Program-made: the position numbers and the translations under genes | Shown: positions 13,109-24,961 of the stretch, one piece after another | Numbering within the stretch: the stretch's first letter is position 1 | Layout of the letters: every line of letters starts with the position of its first letter | Origin: Gelatoporia subvermispora B | Taxonomy: Eukaryota; Basidiomycota; Agaricomycetes; Polyporales; Gelatoporiaceae | Assembly (NCBI GenBank): GCA_000320605.2 | Contig: KB445808.1 | Span: forward strand, 186,001 to 250,000 | DNA length: 64,000 nucleotides | Reading direction: 5' to 3' | The notes under the pieces: generated by a model | Database searches by the model: none | The model's input: the letters and a program-made list of their open reading frames with translations, nothing else | What the model was told of the DNA's origin: nothing

Positions 13109-15312
13109 TGAAGTGCGAGCTGAAGTGTACAAGACTCGTGGTGAACAAGAGAATGCAGTAATGAGTTGCACTTATGCCAAATGCAGCAGTGCGACTACCG
13201 AGCACCGCCACTACGAACAAATATTTGTACATCACCACGTGATTATTTCGAAGCCCGATGCTGTAGACACGAGAGAAATTGTTGATGTTTGCCATAAATC
13301 GAGTCGTCCGAGGCAATCCGTCGGGTCGTTGGCAGCCTCTTCCCCCCCGCGCGGACCCTACTTGACAATATACGCTCGGCCAAGCAAGCCACTACGACCG
13401 AAAAAGCCATGTCGAGAAGGGCACTCCTAGGTCAAACTGAAGTGTTTTCGACTGTCAATGCCGCAAAGACTGCTCTCCTGTATCTGGACCTGGCCATACT
13501 CCCTTTCTGGTATTCCTGATACCGCTGATGAGACCTATCTCCCGAGAATCTTTGCCGCTCGAGAATTGACAAGTGGTACCGGAGACTAGCTCGCCTCGGT
13601 GCTCTGCTCAGCCTCCAACGCATATAGTAGCTCTACTGTCAACTTCGTGCAGCTGGCGCTCAGGGATCTCTATTCGGATCACCGAACAAGCTAGGAGTGG
13701 GATGCCGCATACACGGCCTTCAGGTGGAGAATAGATCGCGTGGGTTCTTCCAGATTGGGTCCCTTCAAGATGGTCTTCGCTGCGTTCCGAGCGTCCCTTC
13801 AGACTCACAACGGATCAGTGTCTGTCTATCCGCAGACACTTCGCTCCCGATCGCCTGCTGCATCCATCTTTTGGGCCTGGAGCCACCATCCCTGGTGTCA
13901 GCTGTCATCCGGGCGGTTCTGTTCATCGATCCAGCGCGATTTTGCGTAGACGACGAGATACATGAGAACGAAGTACGCGACGACGAAGTACACGACAACG
14001 AAATGCATGACGACGCAATAGATGACGACGGTCCTCAAATAGCGAGCCTCGTGCCCGCGGCAGCTACACAGAATATCCTATATCTATGTCTAGCTATTCT
14101 TAGCAAGGTTTGTTCGCCAGATGAACATAACGCTGATGGAAGCGCCTTGCAAAATCCGCTAACCCCTGTACCTTTCACAGCGTCGAATTTGCGCTGAGGT
14201 CGGGCGGACTTGTTGCCTTTCTCGCGATGTCGTCGAATACAGGTCGCGAATTGTCGCGATCTTATGCCTCCTCTGTTGCTCGGCATTATCGTGGACGCTC
14301 ACCGTTGTCGGCCAGTCAGGTGAAGACACGGAACCTATCAGCCGGGCCACTTTCCGCGATGCTTCTCTCGGCGAGTGGAGCCGTGGTCAAAGGGTGCAGA
14401 ATGCTCTCTTCGCGGCGTTGTTGCTACGCACGGTGCAATCTACGTTCAGCTCCCGTATGCAAGGCGACTCAGAATCCCGGTTGGGCCGGCGCAGCGCTGG
14501 GCGAGGGTCGCGCGGGTCTCGTGCGGTGTTCGGTGTGTGTTCGGTGGAGAGCCTGCCCTGTCCAGCATGTCGGGCCGTTGAATGTACTCACGTTTGCTGC
14601 GCCCTTCTGCCACATTCGCGTGGGAGATCACTAATATCTCAAATTCCTCCGACAAATGTTCCTTGCCTCATGTCGGCCAGGGCAAGCGATATCTGTGCTT
14701 GCACCCAGACGCGAGAGAGTGTATTCACCTTGGAACCCGCACAGGCTGTGTCGGGTGTGATCAAAGTTGATGCGCCCTTTGAGGGCGGCGCAGAGGCGGC
14801 GACGGTGATAGCGCGATCGGCGGGTCGATGCATCATGTATGATGTCATTTTCGCAGCGCGTCCGTATATACGCAAGGCGAGGAGCCACTTCCGCGAGCTG
14901 CGCCCAGCCTTGTGAGAATTCGCCGATTTTTTCCCAACTTCAGGAGCAGAAATCACATTTTGCTCGCTTTGTCGCGCCCCGACGCACGTTGTGGGATGCG
15001 GCGAGCTCAGGCGTTTGAGGCTGGACGGGCGCGGGAGGCTGTCCTGATAGGCTGGCAAGCGGCGGACTAAAATTAGGCACACGCGCTTGCGCGGAAGAAT
15101 CGCGTCCAAAATTAGCGAGACCAACTCGCGATCCTATTGGCTCGCGATTGCAGACGCCTGCTGGCAGGACGTACAGCTCGCCGCGCCGTCAAGTTAGCGT
15201 GCCTGCGCCTTCTATTTACTCCCTGGCTTATACCCTTCCTCGCCGGCCCCTCTCCCTTTCCTCCCTCACGACCAGGCCTGCTCCTCACATCGCCCCGCCC
15301 GCCCCGCTCGCG
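13109..15312. other. No convincing gene; contains a 15-bp tandem repeat
   Basis: Many overlapping frames on both strands but none I recognise. Long frames near 14.4-15.1 kb reflect high GC. The tandem repeat is listed separately. The last few hundred bases (GC-rich, pyrimidine-rich just before 15313) probably contain the promoter and 5' leader of the glucanase gene. Confidence 0.4.
13949..14029. repeat. 15-bp tandem repeat, about 5.4 units
   Basis: Imperfect units of 15 bases (GACGACGAGATACAT-like). Because 15 is a multiple of three, every frame stays open. One plus frame reads an acidic pattern (HENEVRDDEVHDNEMHDD) and one minus frame reads a hydrophobic one (VVVYFVVAYFVLMYLVVY). Confidence 0.8.
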
Positions 15313-18300
15313 ATGTCGACCGAGCACCTCCACCCGCCCTCCGACGGTGGCAACGGCACCGCGTCCTTGTACCACGCCTCCGCTGCCAGCCTCGTCGCGC
15401 CCAACCCCGCCCCCGGCACCCCCGCGCTGCAGCCCTCGCTCAGCTCGACCCCGCGCGTGTCGCAGTACGGCGTGCCCGGCACCCCCGACCCCGACACCGG
15501 TGCCCCGCTGCTCGCATCGTCTGAGGCCCTCGCGCCGAACACTGCGTCCGGCTTCAACAACTCGTCTGCTGGGCCATATGGCGATAAGGAGGCAGCCGCA
15601 GCAGACGCGGCGCCTGTTACGAGGAGTTATGGGAAGAGGCCAATCTGGAAGCGACCACTGTTCTGGCTGGGTGCGTTTATTGCGCTCGCAGTCGTCGTGC
15701 TCGCGGTTGTCCTGCCGGTCTGGTTCGTCGTCGTGAAACCAAACCGCGACGGGGGCTCCTCGTCCTCGTCCTCCTCGTCGAAACAAAGCTCCAGCAACCC
15801 GGAGAGTCCGTCAGGTGCAGTCACGGGCGGAAACGGCAGCACGATTGTCACGGAAGACGGCACTTCGTTCACGTACATCAACCAGTTTGGCGGATTCTGT
15901 GAGTGTTCCTATTCATTTCTAGTTCGAAATTTCTTGTTTCCCTTCCGTTGTCATTCTGCGGACGTAACGGGCGCTGCTTGCGCTTCCCTGCTCTGTTATG
16001 GCTACCAGGCACACCGACTTGTCCCCCTCTGTTCAGCCACCGTCCTGCGCCCCAGATGCGCTGATACTGGGCGCGAGGGGGCAGCCTCGCTCTCTCCCGT
16101 TCTGCGCCCCGAACTCATCTCGCCGCTCGCACTATATGCGCTGCCTCGGCTCTGTCTCGAGTGTCGGGTTCGCAGCAGGCGCTCAACGCTTGGCATCCGA
16201 GCAATGTTCAGCGGATGGGAGCGTGGGCGCCAGCGCTACGATCAATGTATGCGCCTGGGAACGCGCTGTGCGTGCCAGTGTCGTTTAGGACTAATTGGAA
16301 ACGTCATCATACCCCCCGAGAGCGCTCAGAGTCGACTGTATGCGTACAGTTGCCTACGAGTTCGCATACAATTGGGCAGTCTGCCTTGCGGAGACAGTTT
16401 CCAGCCTAGCTGGCAAACCTAGGTATCAGTTGATTCAATATTTGCTTTTGGATCATGTCTGCGTTATCTGTGACCTCAAACTGACTCCATCTGCTTGTAG
16501 GGGTATCGGATCCGAAGAACCCGTTCAACGATTCGGCGCAGCCCAACTCTTGGACGCCGCCCTTGGATCAACCCTGGACATGGGGCGTGGACCACATCTA
16601 CGGAGTGAACATCGGCGGCCTCTTCGAGCTTGAACCGTTCATCACACCCGCGCTGTATGAGGAGACGGGCGCGGTCGACGAGTGGACCCTGAGCACCGCA
16701 CTTATCGCCAACAACTCATTGCAGCAGACCCTCGAGAACCACTATGCGACGTTCATCACGGAGCAGGATATCGCGCAGATTGCGGGGGCGGGCCTGAACT
16801 GGATCAGGCTGCCCATCCCGTTCTGGGCGATCCAGACGTGGAGCGATGTTGGGCTGAACGCGACGAGCGGGACGCAAGTTGCGGAGCCGTTTTTGTCGCA
16901 GGTGTGCTGGAAGTATGTCGTATTAGCGAATGTTGCGGAGAGCCGGACTAATCAGATTCTGTGCTCTAGGTACATTCTACGTCTGTTGGGCTGGGCGCGC
17001 AAGTATGGATTGCGTGTAGAGCTTGACCTGCACACTATCCCGGGCTCGCAGAATGGTGCGTGGCCCTGACTCCTCTGATTTCCTGAATTATGGCCGACGC
17101 TCACGAGCGGCACAGGATACAACCACTCGGGCAGACTCGGCTCGGTCAACTTCCTCAACGGTGTGATGGGTGTTGCGAACGCGCAGCGTGCGCTCGACTA
17201 TATCAGGACGTTGACAGAGTTTATCTCGCAGGTGCGTCTTTGTAAGACACAAATCATTGTAATCTTGGCTGAATGAGCTTGTCGTGTGCGCGCGTGGGTG
17301 TAGTCGGAGTACCAGAACCTGATCCCGGTATTTGGGATCGTCAATGAGGCGCTGTTGACGACGATCGGGAAGGACCAGCTGACGACATTGTATGTCGATT
17401 GTTATATGCGTGTTCTTGATGACGGCTGATGTCTATGATTTGCAGCTATCTGCATGCGCACGACATGATTCGCAACATCACGGGTATTGGCGAGGGGCAC
17501 GGCCCGTATATCGCGATCCACGACGGCTTCGTTGGCACCGCGTCGTGGCAGGGCTTCTTGCAGGGGTCGGATCGGATTATCCTTGGTGCGTATACGATTT
17601 TCACGATCTTCGATGTTTTTGTGGGATTGGGGTTAGAGTATGCAGAGGATGCTGATGAGTGATATGGACAGATACACACCCGTACTTTGCGTTTGATGGC
17701 CAGCCGAATGACGCGCCGATTGATATCCCCGCGACGGGCGGAAACGGGACGTCGTTGCTTGGAGGGCAGTGGCCGGCGCAGGCGTGTAATGCGTGGGGTC
17801 CGGGCATGAATATAAGGTGCGTGTTTACGCATTCCTCTGAAGATCTTGTCTGACTCGATGTTCCCGCGTGACGTAGCCGGGTGAACTTTGGCGTGACGAT
17901 GGCCGGCGAGTTCAGTAATGGATTCAACGACTGCGGCTACTTCGTGGAGGGCGCGGGGCTCCTGCCGCATGCGGCGGGTAACTGCACGATGTGGCAGGAC
18001 TGGGAGAGCTGGACGGAGGAGACGAAGCAGGGCTTGATGGCGTTCAGTATGGCGAGTATGGATGCGCTTGGGGATTGGTTCTTCTGGACATGGAAGGTGC
18101 GTACGCTCTTCCTCCATAATGTGTCTCAACTCAGCATCATATTCGCTGTGCATAGATTGCTCCCTCATCGATCACAAACACCATCCGCGCACCCCAGTGG
18201 TCGTACCAGCTCGGTCTCGAGAACGGCTGGATCCCCACGGACCCGCGTGTCGCCATCGGGACATGCGAATCCGTCGGCGTCGCCCCTCAGCCATTCAACG

Positions 18301-18776
18301 GCACGTTCGCCTCCTGGGCGACCGGCGGCGCAGGCGCGGGGCAGATCGCGGCCACGTCGATAGAGCAGTTCGGACAGTTCCCGCCTGCGACAATCTCGAA
18401 CGTGCCCGCCGCGTCGCTCGGGCTGCTCCCCTCGTACACGACTGCCGCGCCGATCATCACGCTCCCGCCGCTGAGCCTGTCCGCTGCGGCGACCGCGAGC
18501 GCGGGCAGCGGCTGGGACGATGTGTCGGATACGGCGCAGTTTGTGACGACGATTGGAGGGTGCGGGTACCCAGATGCGTGGGATGCGGTCAATGCGCAGG
18601 TCCCGCTCTCTGGGTGTGGGGCCACGGGCGCCGCTGCGGCCCCGACTCCGCCTGCTGCGGCCCCAACTCCGCCTGCTGCTGTCCCAGCGACCTCTGCACC
18701 TGCTGCGGTACCGACGACCAGCGCGCATTCGGCGACCTCGGCGCCACTCGCTGCGACTACCGCTGCAAGGCGGTAA
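15313..18776 (+). CDS. Membrane-anchored exo-beta-1,3-glucanase, GH5 family
   Basis: Nine exons: 15313-15898, 16501-16912, 16970-17055, 17116-17231, 17304-17389, 17446-17585, 17672-17816, 17877-18096 and 18156-18776, encoding 803 residues. A Ser/Pro/Ala-rich cytosolic tail (1-110) precedes one membrane helix (about 116-142), a serine-rich stalk and a GH5 (subfamily 9-like) exo-1,3-beta-glucanase domain starting near FGGFWVSDPKNPF. The acid/base Glu is in FGIVNEAL (E415) and the nucleophile in TMAGEFSNG (E535). Type II membrane topology and cell-wall glucan remodelling are inferred from family members. The C-terminus is an Ala/Pro/Thr-rich tail. Intron 1 is 602 nt, about ten times the others. 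A broken copy of the 3' half lies at 24962-26275. Confidence 0.93.
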
Positions 18777-19559
18777 CGGTGGTAAGACCGCCCAACGCTA
18801 TCCTTGTGCGGGCTCGATATCGAACATCAAATACACGGCGCGATACGCATACGCGCGCATGACATTTAATACTATATAGCATGGATCCTGATATTTACTA
18901 CTCACCCACGAGAATCTCCCACCCCTCTCTCACTGCTACTCCATCCTCATTCCCTATCCTCGACCCATCTCTGGCATCTATTGACTCGACATGGATTTGC
19001 ATCTACATTTGCATATGATTCGGACTGGATTGGACTGGACTGAAGAAGGGGAGGGGTAGGGAGAGTTGAGATTTATATACCTACCGTGTATACCGCGCGT
19101 ACTACTAGCTGCGCCCGTGCCCGAGTACTACTTGTATGTACTGGTTGTTGTTGGCGCGGGTGCGAGTGGCTGGGCCGTGCATGGCCCGCTGCCCTGTATA
19201 TCTTTGACGATTCTTGACGATCTCCAATGCAGATTAGAATTTTGTAGTGCAGGTTTCGAGCGGTCCGATAGAGATGTGAATTTCGGTGCAGTTTTAGCTA
19301 CGATCGACGGAACCCCTTGAGGTATCCGACAAGATATAATCGCCACACGACCGGCTCCCGTCATTTATAGGTCTGCGAAGTGTGCCTTATATAGAACGAG
19401 ATCGGTCGTAATGCAAAGTTCATGCAGTAATACTACATTCCAGACGATACCGTCAATATTAGGATGCGACGCAGTACACTTTTACGTCTGACGACAGCCC
19501 GAGCTCATCAAAACATCAACGAACGATAGCGTTAGGGCATTACCATATTTACTCTGGCG
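18777..19559. other. Glucanase 3' flank, duplicated downstream
   Basis: No gene. The part up to about 19245 is homologous to 25870-26275, so the downstream duplication includes non-coding 3' sequence. Confidence 0.7.
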
Positions 19560-19684
19560 CCGCTTTTCCTGCTTTGGGATAGCAAGACGAGGGGCTTCTC
19601 AGTCCGATGTATGACTGGGGTTCTTGTACCTTTCCCGCTTTTAGGGTGCTTGTCGACCGAACGAGACGCAAAAGCAGCCAAAGT
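19560..19684 (-). repeat. Dispersed repeat, copy 1
   Basis: About 125 bp whose reverse complement matches 30522-30651 at roughly 80 percent by eye, including the shared core AAAAGCGGGAAA and the end CAGGAAAAGCGG. It sits just beyond the 3' end of the HET gene. Probably a short transposon-derived repeat. Confidence 0.75.
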
Positions 19685-19740
19685 ATAATGGTAGATAGTC
19701 CACAGGTAGCGCTATGTACTGGGACCCGCTGCTGATCGAA

Positions 19741-22700
19741 TCAAGTGAGACAGATATCCGCAAATAGCACATCCCCAACATCGACTGGCTCGCGAAATGG
19801 AGGATCGGTAACCACACCCAACGACCCATACTGGATTTGCATAGTTTTGATACAGGCACATCTCAGCCGATCGACCCCGTCACTGTTACATACCATATCT
19901 TGTTCCATTGATACGGCAATCGCGTTGTTGGCCACTAGTGGCCCAAGTCTGTTTTGTAGGATGATAGCGTTGCAAAGTTTCTCCCCTGGGATTGGCTGAA
20001 CGGGCTCGTCGACGGAAGCATAGTACAGTGCATGAGCTTCCCCATTGTTCGTGATATCGCTGAGGATTACTGTTCGTCGGTGTAACGCGATTGGCCTTCG
20101 CACAAGAAAATAGTAGCACTTGGCGAGGAGGCCTTCTGTGGTGCATAACGCACTGCCGTCAGTGCTGATTCTCGCAGCGTCCCCGGGTTGCAACAATGTC
20201 TCAGGAGCCCATCGGAATCCCGGGTCGGTCAACCTTGGGATATTACGCAGAAATGGCAATTCCAAAGGCACTTCTCGGACCCCGAGTAGGAGTGCCTTCA
20301 TACGCTCAGTAGATTCTTCTATGTTTGCGAGGGCGAAACTGTCGACTCCAAGTAAGAAAGAGATCGCAAGGGTTTCATCTGACGGCTTGTTGGTGGATCT
20401 ACCGCGTAGTGCGTCAATGATGATGCGCAGTTGGATTGACAACGGTTGGATGGCTGGGGGAGTGCTCAGCACAATAATGTAAAGGAATGCGACGTTGAGC
20501 TGTCTTGCAACAGGTCTGGTCTCGGCTCTCCAGTATCCCACAAGGTCGCGCAGCGCGAGCCGACCATCCGAGAATTGGAAGATTAGGTTTGACGCCAGGA
20601 CCGCTTCTTGAAGTGTCCAGAGACGCTGCATCCACCGCGATGTCACGATGCAGAGTAACTTCTGTTCCATAGGCGCGGCGACAGAACATGATTGTATCCC
20701 CGAGTCGAGAACCAGCACTGCATGAGCCCTCTGATAGGTTTCTCCAATCATTCCAATCGCAAGCTTCCTAGCTCCCTGCTCTCCTGGAATGCAGAGCGCG
20801 TCCAACCAGAGATAGCCACCGTCTACCATTTGATGAGCATACTCCGCCAGACGTCTCAACTGGCAAATAAGCAGCCCTCTCTCCGTTGTGCTCCCCAAAC
20901 CGTCGGACCATACATGTGAGATTGCGATGTAAGGCGTACCAGACGATGTGGACCTGCATTCCATCTCGATATCTGGCCTATCCGGATCATCAGGAGAATA
21001 TGTTCTTGTTCCCCTCGCCTCTCGAGAACTCTGGCGGACATTATCCATGATACGGACAATGGGAATTTCGTGGTGCAAGAGTGCGGACTTGATCTGATCA
21101 ATTGGAGGGGTGACAGACGTGCATGTGCAGCCTTCAGTGACGTGCAAGTTGTTATATGAGACGGGGTCGATATTGCTGGAAACGCACATCTTGTTGGTGC
21201 ATCGAGTATGCTCGCGATGACCTACTCCTCCGCTAACATGTAGCTTGCGCATGCTGGCGAATCCTAACGTGCAGGGACTGTCGCTAGCCAGCCGTGCAAC
21301 GGTGAACGGGCACCAGCCATCTGCCACCATCTCTCGACGGCAGTCATCGAAAATCCTGGAGGGTACAGTAAGGGAACGCAAATTGACAGAAGAGAGTCCT
21401 TGCGCCTCCTCGATGAGAAAGTCGAACAACACTTCGTTCAGAGTAGTGGCCATAAAAAGGATTCTTGCAATGTCCTGAGAGCTTAACGCAACATTACTGA
21501 AGGTTCGGTAGTCCGCATAACCTTCCCAAACTATGAGCGCGGTGGATATCTTCAAGGCGTCCTGGGCACGTTCCATCCATTGTTTGAGAGCATCGAAATT
21601 CGACTCTTTCAAGTTTCGCATACGCCTGTGACAGTCTTGGAGAAGAAGAAGGACCTTCTGAGTCGTTATCAACATCGTGCCATCTGGCATCCGTCGTAGA
21701 AGATGTCGTTCCGGTATATGTACGTCTAGAAACGTTTCAAGTATCCCGAATGTGAGCTGACTTTGATGGAGAGCAGCATATAGAGGACTATTCTGCCTCC
21801 GATGCAAGTCAAGACTCGCGATGTGTTCTCGGCGAAACTTGTAATCTTGAAATGGTACCACAGGGTACCCATCATGCTTCGCTCCTAACCATATTGCATC
21901 TCTACAAAATGATACTGCGTGAACGTCTTGGGTTTCAGCAATCTCACACAGATCGCCTTGGTCCAAATGTGACGTAGGCGGACTTGATGACGTGTCGGCC
22001 TAAGTTGACTCCCGCGTTAGTCTGTTGTCATGAGATAATTGGGTATGGGCAATCTGACCACTCACACAAGCTGGCCGACCACATGACGTAAAATCAACTA
22101 CGGATGCGCAATGCCGTGCAAAGACGTCCAGTAAAATACCAATGGGAATAGCGCGACGCTGCTGCTGGCTACCTTGGTTGGTCTCGTCCGATTGTACATG
22201 TCCTAGGGATAGTTCGGGCAAAATGTGTAGGGCGGCCGTCATAGCTAAGATTGGATAGAAAATCTGATATGGTGCTTAGAATCTAGCAATATACCGTCAA
22301 TGGTGCCCTCACCTCCTCTATGAACGAAAGCATCATGCTCGGTCTCATTCCGATCGGTGATGGGGCCATCACATTCGAAAACATAATCATAGATTGCAGT
22401 GTTTGTGCATGACGAAGCATGGCAGTATCCTAAGTGCGCTCGATCGTCAAGTCTCGAGGTTTCCATGTAGATCGATGAGAGACCTACTTCGGTTACATGA
22501 GATGGGATCAAGTGAAATATGACATTTACTTGGAGGAAGCAGTATCTATAGGCTCTGCTGAAAGCCTTGACAAAAGTGTGTGGCATCTTCTTCGCAACAA
22601 TCATGGCCTCTAGGGCACTATAGAGCGCATTCCTTGTATTTGAATCCACTCGGAGCAATGGCAGATCTTCGTCTCGCAAATTGCACTGGTACAGACACCT

Positions 22701-23777
22701 CAAGATGAGGCCAATGCTTAAGGGCAGACCTGAATGATGCTCAGTACTCACATGTGTTTCAGATACTGCTGACACAATCGAGTCGATGGTCAATTCTCCC
22801 TCCAGCGCATCCAGGAGCTGGCATCGAAGTTTGAACAGTCTCTTCGACTGGACTCCTCCATCATCTGAGAATGCACCCTCGTCTGTATCACTCATGAACT
22901 TGGCGGGCAGAATTCCCAGTTCTTCGGTGAGTTCAGTGAGATAGTGCAAAACCTTACAAGACGGTGTAAATACAGCTCCAGAGTGCAATACTTACTCACC
23001 TCGAACATGAGATCTGTCACAGACCTTGGCCAGAACTCATCCACCGGATCGCGCGGGTAGGTGAAGCTCATCGAGGACGAGTCAAAGCAAACAGGCGAGT
23101 CGGGATATACCATGTGGATTGTCAACACGTTCAACATGTTACTTGCACATTTCACCAGTGATGAGAGCTTGGAGAACGAGGGGTCCATCCGCACGACCTG
23201 GTTAGATGCCGATGGATCAGCTGACTAAACGTCGAGCAAAGTAACAGATAGAGAACTCACCGTGCCCTTCCACGACATCATGACCAGGCTGAATACCAAC
23301 CGGTTCAGACAGTCTCCCAACTCGACGCGTAGTTCATGAAATGCTTCGTGTGTTCCAGTGCGTAACCAATCCATACGATCTCGCAGTCCGACACGCAAAT
23401 CATAGAGGGGCACATCAAGAGCGCCACTGACTAGTTCGCTGAAACAGTCCCTCCATTCAACGGACAAATCGTTGAGTGCCACACGAGTGTCATTGTCATC
23501 CTCACGCATTGTCGTGATGTCCGCCCAGAGTTGGCGAGGGAACCGTACTGCGAAGTCATCTGTTAGTACCGCAGGGAAAACAAAGGAAGTTCATATCAGT
23601 ATGCTGCTAAGCTAGAGATACGGCATACGCACGATCAGGGGCCGACAACCGCTCAGCTGGGGTAGGCGAAGGCGAAGACAAGTGACCGTTTTCAGAGGCG
23701 CTACCATCCATGGTAGGAGAGAGAGATCGATGAGCTGGTGAAGCGCGGGCTGGGGGTGTCCCCTTCTGGTTCGTCAT
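19741..23777 (-). CDS. HET-domain protein, intact paralogue
   Basis: Eight exons: 23633-23777, 23261-23559, 23000-23197, 22752-22952, 22488-22685, 22313-22429, 22066-22263 and 19741-21999, giving 1204 residues with all frames continuous. The first seven small exons encode about 450 residues of unknown N-terminal region. It is conserved with the split paralogue at 6466-10862, which supports the splice sites. The final exon has the HET core: YIAISHVWSDGLG near residue 810, LWLDALCIP, AIGMIGETYQRA, RLWTLQEAVLAS. A Cys/His-rich patch (GVGHREHTRCTNKMC, then TEGCTC) precedes it and may bind zinc. A role in non-self recognition and cell death is inferred from the domain. The start ATG at 23777 opens a Pro/Ser-rich leader absent from the other copy. 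Confidence 0.92.
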
Positions 23778-24391
23778 CTCATAGCTTCAGTATTCTCCGA
23801 GGGTTAAAACGACAAGTCACAAGGCTACGACGAGGCATTCGCCAAGATCCATTATCACCGAACTGTCGCCGAGCTCTGAATTTCCAATGATTCCGATAAG
23901 TGGAAGCAGTCTATTCTCATGTAGTGGGCGTGAAATGCGACAAACAGAAGAGACATACCACATGTTCCCGGACCAAGGTGCAAATTTCAGAAGCCCATGA
24001 AACACGGTATGATAGTATACAGGGCCTCATTTTATTCCTTGCCGACATAAAAGCTTAGGAAGATAGTGAGACTGGCAGAGGTGCAAGCAGAGAAAGCGCT
24101 ACTCACGGTTCTTGTTCGATCTGATGATGGGCGCTGGCGTCTCGTCTTGAGCTCCTGAGATGGTGCGTGACTGCGTCATACTTGCGTTTTGAGGTACTGG
24201 ACGCACCCCAAGGCGGCAGAGCAAGAGCCCCGCTGTCAGGCCTCAGAAGACGTAGTCCATATACACCAGTCTACGGGGCACGAGTTCGTTCGAGTCTGTA
24301 ACTTCATTCAAACAAGAAGGTGGCGGCGTTCGTTCCTGACAGCTCATATATCATATCCCATCAATAACTGCGCATTAGGTGGCCTGAAACG
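23778..24391. other. HET upstream region; no gene recognised
   Basis: Presumably holds the promoter of the minus-strand HET gene. Only short frames with no recognised content. Confidence 0.45.
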
Positions 24392-24961
24392 ATGGCAACT
24401 CCAGTCCATACTCACACCTCAAGCCCAATATGTGGCTATAGCGGAGCGATCCAGAGTAATATCGACGACTCGTCGATACTGCTCTGCTCCTGCGAACGAC
24501 AATTTCTCACAAGCTTTGGACTTACGATGGATCATGTGAGGGTTTTTGCGACATTATTCAGTGAGACAAAGGAGTTCTACGGGCTTGATACATGCGTACC
24601 GCCTCCATGGGAGCCCTTTGCTGTCATGCACGAGTTGCTCTTCCGTCCGCACACTGGTCAGTCCCTGGTACAGTAGCCATCTGTTCTGAAACTTCCCACA
24701 GTCACTCGTAAACTCCTTTTTCGGCAACTGCTCTTCTCGCCCGTCTTGACGCCTCTCGGACGCCTGAGCTCACATGCACACCCGGTGAACTTGTGATCGA
24801 AATGGTACAGTACTTGCACGACGCCACGGGAACACTTCGTTGGCAGAAGGACCTGTACAAAGGCCAACGCCCTTCCAAGAGCGACATGTTAGCCTGTCTG
24901 CTCTATCCCTTGTTCCCCGTTGAAATTCCGATATCTGCTGCGGATTGCGTGGTTGAATGCG
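24392..24961 (+). pseudogene. Remnant of unknown gene fused to glucanase duplicate
   Basis: Two coding-like pieces lie in plus frames. The first,24392-24655, starts MATPVHTHTSSPICGYSGAI and has a Cys-rich patch (ILLCSCERQF). The second, about 24765-24960, includes LVIEMVQYLHDATGTLRWQK. A GT..AG intron at about 24656-24701 joins the first piece to the second region, but in a frame that stops early, so at least one frameshift separates them. The second piece ends at a GTACGT donor that is itself the left end of the duplicated glucanase sequence. The family is not recognised. Most likely this is the 5' part of a gene truncated by the duplication. Confidence 0.5.

Noticed and set aside
13949..14029. 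CRISPR-like array
   Set aside because: Units are contiguous 15-mers without spacers in a eukaryotic context.
14639..15124. 161-codon minus frame
   Set aside because: Low-complexity composition in a GC-rich stretch with a competing plus frame; no family pattern.
15112..15786. 224-codon minus-strand frame and plus-strand frame 15137-15736 at the glucanase 5' end
   Set aside because: Arg/Gly- and Pro/Ser-rich shadow frames of the GC-rich glucanase exon 1.
18165..18728. 187-codon minus-strand frame opposite the glucanase 3' exon
   Set aside because: Arg-rich shadow of the Ala/Pro/Thr-rich tail; the plus frame has clear domain continuity.
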